Below, one piece after another: positions 53,784 to 62,307 of a stretch of 64,000 nt of DNA (positions are counted from its first letter, which is position 1; the number at the start of each line of letters is the position of its first letter). The stretch is from Paenibacillus lactis (GTDB lineage: Bacteria; Bacillota; Bacilli; Paenibacillales; Paenibacillaceae): assembly GCF_017873605.1 (NCBI RefSeq), contig NZ_JAGGKI010000021.1, positions 27,903-91,902 on the forward strand, written 5' to 3'. The notes below the pieces were generated by a model. That model did not search any database, was not told where the DNA came from, and saw only the letters and a program-made list of their open reading frames with translations. The translations under genes were made by a program, and so were the position numbers.

Positions 53784-56730
53784 CTCTTCCTCTCACCCAA
53801 CTTTCTACATCCTCGATTGTTGCGATACGGTAAGGAGCGACAACCTTGCCCTGTTTCATATATCCGAACTCTTCCATCTTTCTTGCCGTTTCCTTGTCGA
53901 TCTCGTTCACTGCGTCTTCCACGGCCGAACGGATATTTTCCCCGTCGAATACAACCTTGGTCCAAATATTGCTCAATTCGCGTTCGATTAAATAGGCGCT
54001 AGGCGACTTGGGCACTTCCTTGAGCCATTTCCACTGCTCCAGAACGACCTGTTTGTCTTCCTCCGGCCAATACAGCTGGGAGAAGGCTTCGTTATTGGCG
54101 GTATTCCACAAATATTCTTTGCCGTACAACGTTTGCAGCTGGTTAGCAAAGTGCACCTGCGTCTCCGTTGAAATCCACCATTTTAAAAATTGCCAGGCTT
54201 CGTCGGGATGCTTGGTGCTCTTAAAGATCATCGACACTTGCGCCGAGCCCGGCTCCCATCGTTCCGTCACCCCGTTGCGCGTAATCCCTGGCGCGGGAGC
54301 GATTTTCCACGAGCCCTTCAGCTCGGGAGCCGCCACTTGCATTTGGATATACGTAGCGAAGTTGCTGACGCCCAGAGGCATTTTTCCGGAACGGAAGTGC
54401 TCATAGAATACGGGCACCTGCATCTGCAAACCATACAGCTTGAACAAATTCGTCATCAGCTCTATGCCTTTCAGCGACTCCTTGCTGTCGATTCCCGTCT
54501 CAAAAGCGTCCTTTCCGAATATATCCCCGCCCGCTTGATAAATGAAAGGCGCGGTAGCCATGAACGGCTTCATTCCCGTCGCGCCGGCGATCGGCGAATA
54601 GAAATTCATGCCATACCGCTGCAGCTCCGGCATGATTTCGATGACGTCGTCCCATGTATCCGGCACAGGAATGTTGAGCGAATCCAATATATCCTTCCGA
54701 TAAAACAGTACGTAAAAATCTTGCGTTTCAGGAACACCGTATACTTCGTCATTCACGATGAGCGGCAGCAGCGCCCCGGGCGAGAACGGTTCGATCACTT
54801 GGCCGAAGTCGCCAAATTGCTTTAGATCGAGCGCTGCGCCCCGGAAGCCCAAATCGAATGGGATATTGTTGCTGATACCGAGAGCCAGGTCCGGGGCGAT
54901 GCCGGATGAGGCGGCAAGCGTAAGCCGCTGCTCGTTAGGCAATGTCGAGAAATTCACCTTGATGCCCGTCTTCGGCGTAAACTGTTCGTCCACCATCCGC
55001 TGCAGGAGCTCCATATAGTTTCTAGGCCGGTTCATCCAGACGTTCAACGTTATTCCATCGTCGTTGTCCTGCCGTTTCGGCGACCGGAACGTATGGAAGA
55101 ACTGCTTTGTGCCTTCATATACGGAGTTGATCCAGGAGGCTTTATGCTCCGGATAAGAAGCGCCTTTGTTCGAAATGTACAATTGGTCTACCGTTAGCGG
55201 CTGCATTTCGAAATCGGTGATCGCATTCGACAAGTTCTGCGTCACGGAACCGGCCCCGCCGTTCAGCTCATTCAGCTTACGCGGAATTTGGTTCGGCTCG
55301 GCCGCCAGCTTCTCCAGGCTGCCCACCGCCATCTTCATTGCAGTCAGGCCCTTGGAGCTGTCTACGCCGCCGTTCAGCATGACCACCTTCTCATACTCTT
55401 GGCTAAGCGCCTTCGCTATATCAATTAAATCTCCCTGAATAGTCGGAAAGTGCTCCGTAATCTCCCACTCCCGATTCTGATCCACGTCGTTGCCCACTAA
55501 TTTGCGGATTTCCAATGTCAGATCGTTGGTCTGTTTAATGGATTGCTGCAGCAATTGCATCACATCGTAATACGGGCTCGCATCCGCCATAATCCCGATT
55601 CGATGCGTTCCTTTGCTTAAGTAAAACAGATAAGGGCCTTCAGCTCCTTGCAGCACTTCGGTATTCCATGAAGTCGAATACTCGAAAGGATAATGCTTCG
55701 CTTCCTCGAAGGGAATATGCCCGTTGATCGTAAAGGTCCGGAACACTCGGGAATTCGGTTTGTCCTCTTGCTTATATTTAACGCCGATTTGGTACAGGCC
55801 GTCCTGTTCCACATGGATGTCGTAATAAACCGTTTGGCCCGATATATCCCATGTTTTTCCGCCAAGCGTGTTGAGCAGCAGCAGGTTCGTCGCATAAGGG
55901 CTTACTCCCAAGTTTCTGCTTGGCAGCGGGTTGATCGTCGTATCGTTTTTGAAATCGGGCTTTTCCGCTTCCTTCACAATCATTGCCGACTTCGCTTCTG
56001 TCTTATCGATGTGCTGGGCGGCATATTGCGCATACGACGGCAATGCAGCCGGAGCTGCAACGGTAATGCTGCCGTTTAACAATTCTCCGTTCATCAATGT
56101 AAATTTAATGATGTTTTTCCCTTTGTTCAGCTTGATCTTGATCGGCTCCGGATTCATCCGGTTCGGATCCGCGAATTCAATCGTCTGCCACTCGTCCGCC
56201 CGCACCTGCGTCGGCATCACTTCGTTCCCGTAGCGGTCCTTCGGAAACGTATCCGTGTTGCTTTTCCACAGCGGCGGGAGAACAAATCGATTGGCTTCCA
56301 GAGCAGGGGATTTTCCGTTTACTTGAATGCTGTACTCCGTAGATTGCAATCCTTCGGCAAGAATAAAATAATCGAATGACAGGGTATACTCGCCTTCCTT
56401 CGGAACTTCAATTTCGGCTGCGAAGGAGTCGCCCTTCTTCAGGTGAATCGCGCCGTCATCGTAACCGTAGGCAGCCTCTCTGGCAAGAATCGGTAAGTTG
56501 GAATCGGCTATAAAACGGGATGGGGCGATCCTGAAGGATCCCCCGTCGGCCGGAATCATTCCTTCTTTCTCCCTTTGATCCAGAGAGGCAGAATTACGGT
56601 TATTGACCATATTGGAATTGGAATCGGCATCACCATTCCCTCTGCTAATAAAGCCGCTGATGCCTGAGATCATGATGATTCCAATCAAGATCAAGCTGAA
56701 GGTGATCTTGGCTCCTCTACGCCTTAACAT
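53773..56730 (-). CDS. Solute-binding protein fused to N-terminal sugar-binding-like domains (985 residues)
   Basis: Membrane-anchored or secreted protein with one N-terminal hydrophobic segment (about 9-27) and no lipobox cysteine. Two beta-sandwich regions resembling carbohydrate-binding modules (about 70-226 and 250-395, with KEGEYTLSFDYFI and QDGLYQIGVKYKQ) precede a helical linker (395-545) and a family 1 extracellular solute-binding domain (about 558-985: ITLNVWMNRPRNYMELLQRM, SGIAPDLALG, DEAWQFLKWW). A normal binding protein is about 430 residues, so this is more than twice that. GGAGGTAGAATCC precedes the ATG. Confidence 0.85.
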   Translation of the reverse strand: MLRRRGAKITFSLILIGIIMISGISGFISRGNGDADSNSNMVNNRNSASLDQREKEGMIPADGGSFRIAPSRFIADSNLPILAREAAYGYDDGAIHLKKGDSFAAEIEVPKEGEYTLSFDYFILAEGLQSTEYSIQVNGKSPALEANRFVLPPLWKSNTDTFPKDRYGNEVMPTQVRADEWQTIEFADPNRMNPEPIKIKLNKGKNIIKFTLMNGELLNGSITVAAPAALPSYAQYAAQHIDKTEAKSAMIVKEAEKPDFKNDTTINPLPSRNLGVSPYATNLLLLNTLGGKTWDISGQTVYYDIHVEQDGLYQIGVKYKQEDKPNSRVFRTFTINGHIPFEEAKHYPFEYSTSWNTEVLQGAEGPYLFYLSKGTHRIGIMADASPYYDVMQLLQQSIKQTNDLTLEIRKLVGNDVDQNREWEITEHFPTIQGDLIDIAKALSQEYEKVVMLNGGVDSSKGLTAMKMAVGSLEKLAAEPNQIPRKLNELNGGAGSVTQNLSNAITDFEMQPLTVDQLYISNKGASYPEHKASWINSVYEGTKQFFHTFRSPKRQDNDDGITLNVWMNRPRNYMELLQRMVDEQFTPKTGIKVNFSTLPNEQRLTLAASSGIAPDLALGISNNIPFDLGFRGAALDLKQFGDFGQVIEPFSPGALLPLIVNDEVYGVPETQDFYVLFYRKDILDSLNIPVPDTWDDVIEIMPELQRYGMNFYSPIAGATGMKPFMATAPFIYQAGGDIFGKDAFETGIDSKESLKGIELMTNLFKLYGLQMQVPVFYEHFRSGKMPLGVSNFATYIQMQVAAPELKGSWKIAPAPGITRNGVTERWEPGSAQVSMIFKSTKHPDEAWQFLKWWISTETQVHFANQLQTLYGKEYLWNTANNEAFSQLYWPEEDKQVVLEQWKWLKEVPKSPSAYLIERELSNIWTKVVFDGENIRSAVEDAVNEIDKETARKMEEFGYMKQGKVVAPYRIATIEDVESWVRGRDGN

Positions 56731-56762
56731 GGATTCTACCTCCTCTGGCCACCGGTCGTAGG

Positions 56763-58187
56763 TTACTGTGTCAAAGCGGAGATTGCGTCGGCTGCTGCCT
56801 TGTATTCATCGTTCGCAAGCTTATTGATTTGTTCCGCGTAATCTTCGATCTTCGTACCTCCCTTAATGCTGTCAAGAATCAAATCGCCGAGGTTGGCGTT
56901 TTCCTTGTCGCCGACTTTGACGCCGGTTGGCGCTTCCCATCTGGATCTAACAACGCCCGGAATGAACTTGACGCCCTCCAAAATCGCATTGTCGATGTTA
57001 TCGTAAGCCTCCTTCAATCCCTCATAGCCGCCGTTAGCGAAATATTGATCAAGGATGCTTTGGTCCGTCGTCATCGGCAGGGATGTATACGAACCGTCCG
57101 TGTTCAGCTCCATACGCTTCAAAATGCCATCTTTGCCGAACGTCATATATTTAGCGAATTCGTATGCTTCTTGTTGGTGCTCGGTGCTCTTCGAAATACC
57201 GATGAAATCACCGATCAAAATAAATTTGCCGCCAGGGATGCCGATAAACTTGGATTTGAAGTTCAGATTGCTGAAATCCTTCGTTGCCCATGTGCCTTCC
57301 CACCGGACTGCAACCTTTCCTTGATTCCACACGTCGCCGTGCCAGGTGGCATTGTACTTCGCTTTTTCGTCTTCGGACAGGCTATCGAACGTGTATTTGC
57401 CCTGCATAATCTCCTTCGCCTTGTTCACGCCTTCAATAAACACCGGGTCGTTCAAGTGATACTGCTGTCCGTCCCATGTGAACCAGCCGAGCTTCGAATT
57501 CACGGAGGCCGGGTACCAGTCCGGAATTTGGACTGCTTCGGACAATCCAAGAACGTCTTCCGAAGGATTGTTCAGCGTTTTTACCGCGTTCAGGAACTCA
57601 TCCCAAGTCGGAGAGTAGTTCAGCTCCGGCAGGTTAGCTTGCTCAAACAAGTCTTGATTGATGAAGTAACCCTGGAAGAACATCCCCGCAGGCACGGCGT
57701 AGATTCCGCTGCCGTAATGCGTGGCGTTCTCGAGCGCCTTCGGAATGTTTGCCCACTCCGGATCGGATGCAGCGATGTCGTTAAGGTTGAGCAGCCATTC
57801 GTTCGTCAAGCCGAACGGAATGTTCGGAAGCATCATGACGTCGGGCAATTTGCCCGCAGCCGCTGCAGCCGCCAGGGAATCGCCGTATTTCGAATAGTCG
57901 AACGATTCGTCCAGCTGGATATCGATGTTCGGATGAGCCTCTTCGAACGCCGCGATCATTTTTCTTTCAATGTTGTTTTCGGCTTCGGTGCCGAGGTTCC
58001 AGTTCACATAATTGATCACAATCTTCTCGCCCGAGCCGACATTTGCATCATCGCCAGGCTTATTCGTTTGTTCCTGGTTCTGCCCTTGGTTCGGCTCCGT
58101 TGCGTTGTCGGTCTTGCTCGACGAACAACCGCTTAACAGTGCGACCAGCAGCGTAAGAATAAGAGCGAATACAACGGTTTTCTTCAT
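56763..58187 (-). CDS. Extracellular solute-binding lipoprotein (sugar ABC system)
   Basis: Binding protein of 474 residues. The signal peptide ends in the lipobox LLSGC (Cys21), followed by a Ser/Thr/Gln-rich linker and the family 1 fold: FEEAHPNIDIQLDESFDYSK, GKLPDVMMLPN, EAYEFAKYMTFGKDGI. It is the first gene after lacI, and a LacI- or cre-like site lies at 58274-58287. It ends 32 bases before the large fusion protein. The ligand cannot be read from the sequence; sophoro-oligosaccharides are a guess from the locus. Confidence 0.93.
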   Translation of the reverse strand: MKKTVVFALILTLLVALLSGCSSSKTDNATEPNQGQNQEQTNKPGDDANVGSGEKIVINYVNWNLGTEAENNIERKMIAAFEEAHPNIDIQLDESFDYSKYGDSLAAAAAAGKLPDVMMLPNIPFGLTNEWLLNLNDIAASDPEWANIPKALENATHYGSGIYAVPAGMFFQGYFINQDLFEQANLPELNYSPTWDEFLNAVKTLNNPSEDVLGLSEAVQIPDWYPASVNSKLGWFTWDGQQYHLNDPVFIEGVNKAKEIMQGKYTFDSLSEDEKAKYNATWHGDVWNQGKVAVRWEGTWATKDFSNLNFKSKFIGIPGGKFILIGDFIGISKSTEHQQEAYEFAKYMTFGKDGILKRMELNTDGSYTSLPMTTDQSILDQYFANGGYEGLKEAYDNIDNAILEGVKFIPGVVRSRWEAPTGVKVGDKENANLGDLILDSIKGGTKIEDYAEQINKLANDEYKAAADAISALTQ

Positions 58188-58273
58188 ACTGATCCCTCTC
58201 TTTTGATTATTGTTGTTTATTTTCCATCGCCTTCCGTGAAAAGCGTACGGCGCTCAAACCGGGTCCTGGATAA

Positions 58274-58287
58274 TGGCAACGCTTTCA
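58274..58287. promoter_or_regulatory. cre-like or LacI-like site upstream of the solute-binding gene
   Basis: On the minus strand it reads TGAAAGCGTTGCCA, matching the CcpA cre consensus TGWAANCGNTNWCA at all but one position. It also resembles the GAAACGTTTC core of the lacI site. It lies about 90 bases upstream of the start codon. Confidence 0.5.
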
Positions 58288-58305
58288 CTTTAATTTTGCG
58301 AAGGC

Positions 58306-59298
58306 CTAGTAGCGAAGCTTGCAGGATCTTCGCACGACCAGCTCCGTCGACAGTACATACTCATGCTCAAGCTCAAGGCCGTCCAATAGCTGCACAATCA
58401 GGTGGGCAGCTAGCGAGCCGATCTCGTACTTGGGCTGACGGATTGTCGTAAGCGGCGGGTTCATGTGCTCGGCGAGGAAAATATCGTCGAAGCCGACGAT
58501 CGAAATATCGTCGGGAACCCGGATACCGGCCTCTTGGAAAGCTTTAATGCCGCCTGCCGCCATCTCGTCGTTCGCATAAAAAATCGCGTCCGGGAGCTGG
58601 CGCTGGCCGATCAGCAATTTTGTTGCCATATAGCCGCCATCGATCGTAAATCTTCCGTTGATATTCAAGTTGGATGTGCATTCGAGATTGTAATCGCTTA
58701 AAGCTTGCAAATACCCTTTGTAACGCAGCTTGTGATCATAGGAATTGCTTGAACTGCTGATGTACGCGATTTGCTTGCAGCCGTTCTTGATCAGCAGCTC
58801 CGTCGCCATATAGCCGCCTTTCTCGTTATCGACAAGAACATTGTAGATATAATCGCCCTTGAGGTACCGGTCAAGCACGACGATCGGGAAGCCTTTGCGT
58901 GCGGATTGCAAAATCGCTTCGTCATGGAGATTGTGTTCCGAGATGATGACGCCGTCTACGCGCTTCTCTCTCAGAAATTTAATCGCGGTCGATTCGTTGC
59001 CGCCGAACGAACTGCAGGCAATAAGGTCGTAACCGTTCTCGAGCGCGACTTCCTGCACCCCTCGGATCAACTCCGAATAATACGGACCGGACATGTCGCT
59101 CAAAATCAGCGCAATCGTCTTCGTGCTGCTCCGCTTCAGGTCTGTCGCCAAACCGTTCTTTTGATAATTCAACTGTTTGGCCGCCTCGATAACCTTCGCT
59201 CTTGTCGCTTCGCTGATCTTGCTGCTGCCGTTGATCGCGTAAGATGCAGTCGACAAGGACACCCCCGCCGCTTTGGCTACATCCTTCATAGTTGCCAT
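58306..59298 (-). CDS. LacI-family regulator of the carbohydrate locus
   Basis: A 330-residue repressor. The helix-turn-helix (TMKDVAKAAGVSLSTASYAI) and hinge helix (EAAKQLNYQKNGLATDLK) are followed by a periplasmic-binding-type sensor domain (TIALILSDMSGPYYSELIRG, DAIFYANDEMAAGGIKAF, ISIVGFDDIFLAEHMNPPLTTI). The ATG follows AGGAGTTACGTGA. Its own promoter carries the palindrome TGAAACGTTTCA, and the same core lies before the GH35 gene, so it likely controls the whole locus and itself. Confidence 0.93.
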   Translation of the reverse strand: MATMKDVAKAAGVSLSTASYAINGSSKISEATRAKVIEAAKQLNYQKNGLATDLKRSSTKTIALILSDMSGPYYSELIRGVQEVALENGYDLIACSSFGGNESTAIKFLREKRVDGVIISEHNLHDEAILQSARKGFPIVVLDRYLKGDYIYNVLVDNEKGGYMATELLIKNGCKQIAYISSSSNSYDHKLRYKGYLQALSDYNLECTSNLNINGRFTIDGGYMATKLLIGQRQLPDAIFYANDEMAAGGIKAFQEAGIRVPDDISIVGFDDIFLAEHMNPPLTTIRQPKYEIGSLAAHLIVQLLDGLELEHEYVLSTELVVRRSCKLRY

Positions 59299-59340
59299 TC
59301 ACGTAACTCCTTCTCTTCTCTCAAACTTATATTTATCAGT

Positions 59341-59352
59341 TGAAACGTTTCA
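59341..59352. promoter_or_regulatory. LacI operator at the lacI promoter
   Basis: Perfect palindrome TGAAACGTTTCA starting nine bases downstream of the -10 box, a standard place for repression. It shares the GAAACGTTTC core with 43146-43157. Confidence 0.75.
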
Positions 59353-59361
59353 CTTACCGAT

Positions 59362-59390
59362 ATCATAATGGAGAAAAATGACATCGTCAA
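59362..59390 (-). promoter_or_regulatory. Sigma-A promoter for lacI
   Basis: Minus-strand TTGACG (59385-59390), 17-base spacer, TATGAT (59362-59367). The remaining bases up to 59602 show no gene. Confidence 0.78.
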
Positions 59391-59602
59391 GATTTTTTTG
59401 TAACCGCTTTAATATATTTTTGATCAAGTTCGTATTCTTGCATAAATGCTTGTATACCAAGGGTTATTCGAAGTCCCTCTAACAATTCCTTGATTTTTTA
59501 TGGTGGTGAACAACAGGTGAAATTTAAGTGAAACGAATCGTATGTTAACCTCTATCTCCGACACCTGCCTCGGAGTTTGGGCGCCGACATTGATCCCCAG
59601 CC

Positions 59603-59638
59603 CAAAAAAAAGAGGAAACTGCCGTGACGACAGTTTCC
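59603..59638 (-). terminator. Terminator after the ABC exporter operon
   Basis: Stem GGAAACTG/CAGTTTCC (59631-59638 with 59614-59621) followed by eight T on the minus strand (59604-59611), 25 bases beyond the last permease stop. Confidence 0.85.
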
Positions 59639-59662
59639 CCAAAGGTTAAGCCTTATGATTCG

Positions 59663-60409
59663 TTACACTTCAACTTTACGATCTATCAGATATGCGGTCG
59701 CATAGACGATCAGCGCTGCTATGACGAGTTCAAACGCAAGTCCGCCCCAGGCGAACACGTACTCCCCTGGCGATATGTTCACGCTGGTTTCGTTCCCGAA
59801 CTGAATCGTAGCTGCAGGCCCGATCCACAGATCCTCCGTTCCGAAGAGCAGATGATTCATCCAACCGAGCAGGTAATGCAGCACGAAGAATACCAGGATG
59901 CCGATCCAGACGCTGCCTTTTTTCGTAACGCTCCTCGACACGGTAATCGCGAAGAAGATCGTAATCATTAAGAAGATGAACTGCCATGCCGCCAATAAAG
60001 CGTTCGCCACATAATACCATATCGGCAATTCGGATAGATGGAGAGCTTCCCATGGCAAACCGGACATTCTCCAATATAGCCATGCATGGGCAAGCATCAA
60101 AATAGACAGCACCAGCAGCGTTGCGCACGCCAGGAACAGGGATGACGCAATGCTCCACACCGAGCGGACGGGAAGCAGTCTGCGGTGATATGCTTTAATG
60201 TTGCTGGCGAAGTTCTTGCAGGTAACTACGAGCAGCAGCACGCTTGCGGAGCCGTAGGCAAGCATACTTAGGATCATCATAATGCCCGGTTCCCAGTGCC
60301 TTATCGATCCGGTTACCGTAATGAGAACCTGCACAATCAGCAGCACCGCGAGGGCCCCCAGCAGCGTCGTCGCATTTCTCTTCCAGTCGTACTTCAGCAA
60401 TCTCATCAT
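59663..60409 (-). CDS. ABC-type membrane permease (exporter 2)
   Basis: A 248-residue protein with about six membrane segments and no signal peptide, of the ABC-2 kind that pairs with the ATPase directly upstream. The start is taken as ATG at 60407-60409 (MMRLLKYDWKRN), ten bases after GAGGTG; an upstream in-frame ATG overlaps the ATPase and has no room for a ribosome site. Specific substrate unknown. Confidence 0.8.
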   Translation of the reverse strand: MMRLLKYDWKRNATTLLGALAVLLIVQVLITVTGSIRHWEPGIMMILSMLAYGSASVLLLVVTCKNFASNIKAYHRRLLPVRSVWSIASSLFLACATLLVLSILMLAHAWLYWRMSGLPWEALHLSELPIWYYVANALLAAWQFIFLMITIFFAITVSRSVTKKGSVWIGILVFFVLHYLLGWMNHLLFGTEDLWIGPAATIQFGNETSVNISPGEYVFAWGGLAFELVIAALIVYATAYLIDRKVEV

Positions 60410-60410
60410 G

Positions 60411-61109
60411 TTATGCATACACCTCTTTAAACATCTCATCTATGCTCTTGCCATGTTTAATTCGGATGTTCTCCACCTCGTCATGCATGGCGATCTCTCC
60501 GTCCCGAATAAAGATGACTTCATCAAATATCCGCTCGATATCGCTGACCAAATGCGTGGATATGATGATGCTGCTGTCCTCATTGTAGAATTTGACGATG
60601 GCGTCCAAAATTTTGCCCCGGGCTACGGGGTCGACCCCGCCGATCGGCTCGTCAAGCATATACAGCTTGGCATTTCGGGATAGTGCCAGCGTCAGCTGCA
60701 GCCGCTCGTTCATCCCCTTGGAGAGAGTGCTTACCCGGTCCTCCGGGTTCAACATCATGAATTCCAGCATGCTGCGTGCTTTATCGGGGTCAAAATCAGC
60801 AAAGAAATCCCGGAAGTATTCAATCGCATCCGATACCTTCATCCAGCCTTCGGTCAACGGGCGGTCCGGCATAAAGGATACCTCCGCCTTCGTTTCAAGG
60901 CCGACCGGCATGCCCGCGATTTCCATGCTTCCCTTCGAAGGCTGCATCAGGCCAGCGGCGATTTTCATGAAGGTGCTCTTTCCGCTTCCGTTCGTACCCA
61001 GCAGTCCGATGATTTTACCGCTACCGATGCTTAAGGATACGTCGTGCAGCGCCTTACGCCCTCCGCCATAAACTTTGCTTATATTTCGGGCTTGCAGCAG
61101 ATTCTCCAT
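60411..61109 (-). CDS. ABC transporter ATP-binding protein (exporter 2)
   Basis: ATPase of 232 residues with Walker A GTNGSGKST, signature LSKGMNERLQLTLALS and Walker B LYMLDEPIGGVDP; the switch histidine is in ISTHL. The signature LSKGM departs from LSGGQ as in many YtrB-type exporter ATPases. It follows the GntR gene by 25 bases and overlaps the start region of its permease. Confidence 0.93.
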   Translation of the reverse strand: MENLLQARNISKVYGGGRKALHDVSLSIGSGKIIGLLGTNGSGKSTFMKIAAGLMQPSKGSMEIAGMPVGLETKAEVSFMPDRPLTEGWMKVSDAIEYFRDFFADFDPDKARSMLEFMMLNPEDRVSTLSKGMNERLQLTLALSRNAKLYMLDEPIGGVDPVARGKILDAIVKFYNEDSSIIISTHLVSDIERIFDEVIFIRDGEIAMHDEVENIRIKHGKSIDEMFKEVYA

Positions 61110-61134
61110 GTTCGCTCCACCTCACTTGTATTCA

Positions 61135-61500
61135 TTAAGGTTCTTTCACGGCATCTTCAACGATGCTGACGATGTCCTGATCCTTAAAGCCCAGCTCCTG
61201 CATGCCGCGAATGAACCGCTCCAGAAGCTCGCCGGCCATTTCTTTCTTAATGGTCATAATTTTCGATTCCTCGCTTGTCACATACCGGCCCAATCCCCGC
61301 CGCGTCTCCACAATACCCTCACGCTCCAATTCTTGAAAAGTTCGCTGCACCGTGTTCGGATTGATCTGGAGCTCGGCTGCGAGCTCCCGCACTGATGGAA
61401 TTTTATCTCCAGGCTGAAGATTGCCGATAATGATCTGTTTCTTCAGATAGGTCATGATTTGCAAATAGATCGGCAGATTATTGTCAAATTCAATACTCAC
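61135..61500 (-). CDS. GntR-family regulator (YtrA subfamily)
   Basis: A short 121-residue regulator: winged helix (PIYLQIMTYLKKQIIIGNLQ, IPSVRELAAELQINPNTVQR, LGRYVT) plus a brief C-terminal dimer helix, as in YtrA. YtrA-type proteins repress ABC exporter operons induced by cell-wall antibiotics. The start is GTG at 61498-61500 behind GGAGTTACCGGACA. It lies between two ABC exporters on one strand, so it likely controls both. Confidence 0.92.
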   Translation of the reverse strand: MSIEFDNNLPIYLQIMTYLKKQIIIGNLQPGDKIPSVRELAAELQINPNTVQRTFQELEREGIVETRRGLGRYVTSEESKIMTIKKEMAGELLERFIRGMQELGFKDQDIVSIVEDAVKEP

Positions 61501-61551
61501 TGTCCGGTAACTCCTTTCCGCCGCTCATCTCGGTCTTCTTGGCTTTCTCTA

Positions 61552-62307
61552 TTAAGCGACATCCCGTTTTTTAAACGTAACAAAGCCTGCTCCGAGAAAC
61601 AAGAGAAGATAGGCAATGAGCACAGTAATGGAAAATGCTAAGCTCATGCCAGGGACCGGCGAGGACCCGCCTCCGCTGTACATGGACAAATCCACATTCA
61701 GGAACAGCAGATACTTCGACCAGCTGTAACGTGCGAGCAGTTGTACCACCATGCTCTCCACAATGACCGAAAACATGCCGATACCGATGGCAGCTCCCGA
61801 CGACCGGGTTAGGATGCCTACCATAAACGTCAGGGTTACGTAGACAACCGTGTAAACGAGATTGTACAGGGACCCCTGCAGGACATCATTAAGCGTAGCC
61901 GAGCCGTTCTCCATGCCGAAGGTAATCTGACCAGTTAGCACTGACACAGCTAGCATAAACGCTACAAGGGTTACTACATAAATTAGAATGGCCGTATATT
62001 TCGAAGCCAAAATTTTGGTCCGGCTTTGTGCGCGGATCAGCAGCAGTTTGATCGTTCCCATGCTGTGCTCCTTCGCCACCGTCCCTGCGGTTACGACGAC
62101 CGCAAGCAGCGTCAGCATTTGGCCCATCCCTCTGGTGGAGACGGCCATCTCCGCAAATCCGTAGCCGTTGTCTCCACCGGAGAAGTTATACAGCATCACG
62201 GCAACGAGAATGACAGCGCCTGCCAGCAGCAGATAAGGCAAAAAGAAGCTGCGTTTCTTGAACATTTTGAGCCATTCGTTCCATACCAGGTTTCCAAAGC
62301 TACGCAA
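61552..62307 (-). CDS. ABC-2 type permease (exporter 1)
   Basis: A 251-residue membrane protein with six predicted segments. The pattern GTVAKEHSMGTIKLLLIRAQSRTKIL (seen from residue about 75) is typical of ABC-2/BcrB-type permeases. The TTG start (62305-62307) lies inside the end of the ATPase gene, behind GGAGGAAACCGCA, showing coupling. Possible role in lantibiotic or bacitracin-type resistance, inferred from the family. Confidence 0.85.
   Translation of the reverse strand: MRSFGNLVWNEWLKMFKKRSFFLPYLLLAGAVILVAVMLYNFSGGDNGYGFAEMAVSTRGMGQMLTLLAVVVTAGTVAKEHSMGTIKLLLIRAQSRTKILASKYTAILIYVVTLVAFMLAVSVLTGQITFGMENGSATLNDVLQGSLYNLVYTVVYVTLTFMVGILTRSSGAAIGIGMFSVIVESMVVQLLARYSWSKYLLFLNVDLSMYSGGGSSPVPGMSLAFSITVLIAYLLLFLGAGFVTFKKRDVA

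Noticed and set aside
56829..58136. 435-residue plus-strand open frame
   Set aside because: Antisense to the solute-binding lipoprotein gene, which has a signal peptide, lipobox and family motifs.
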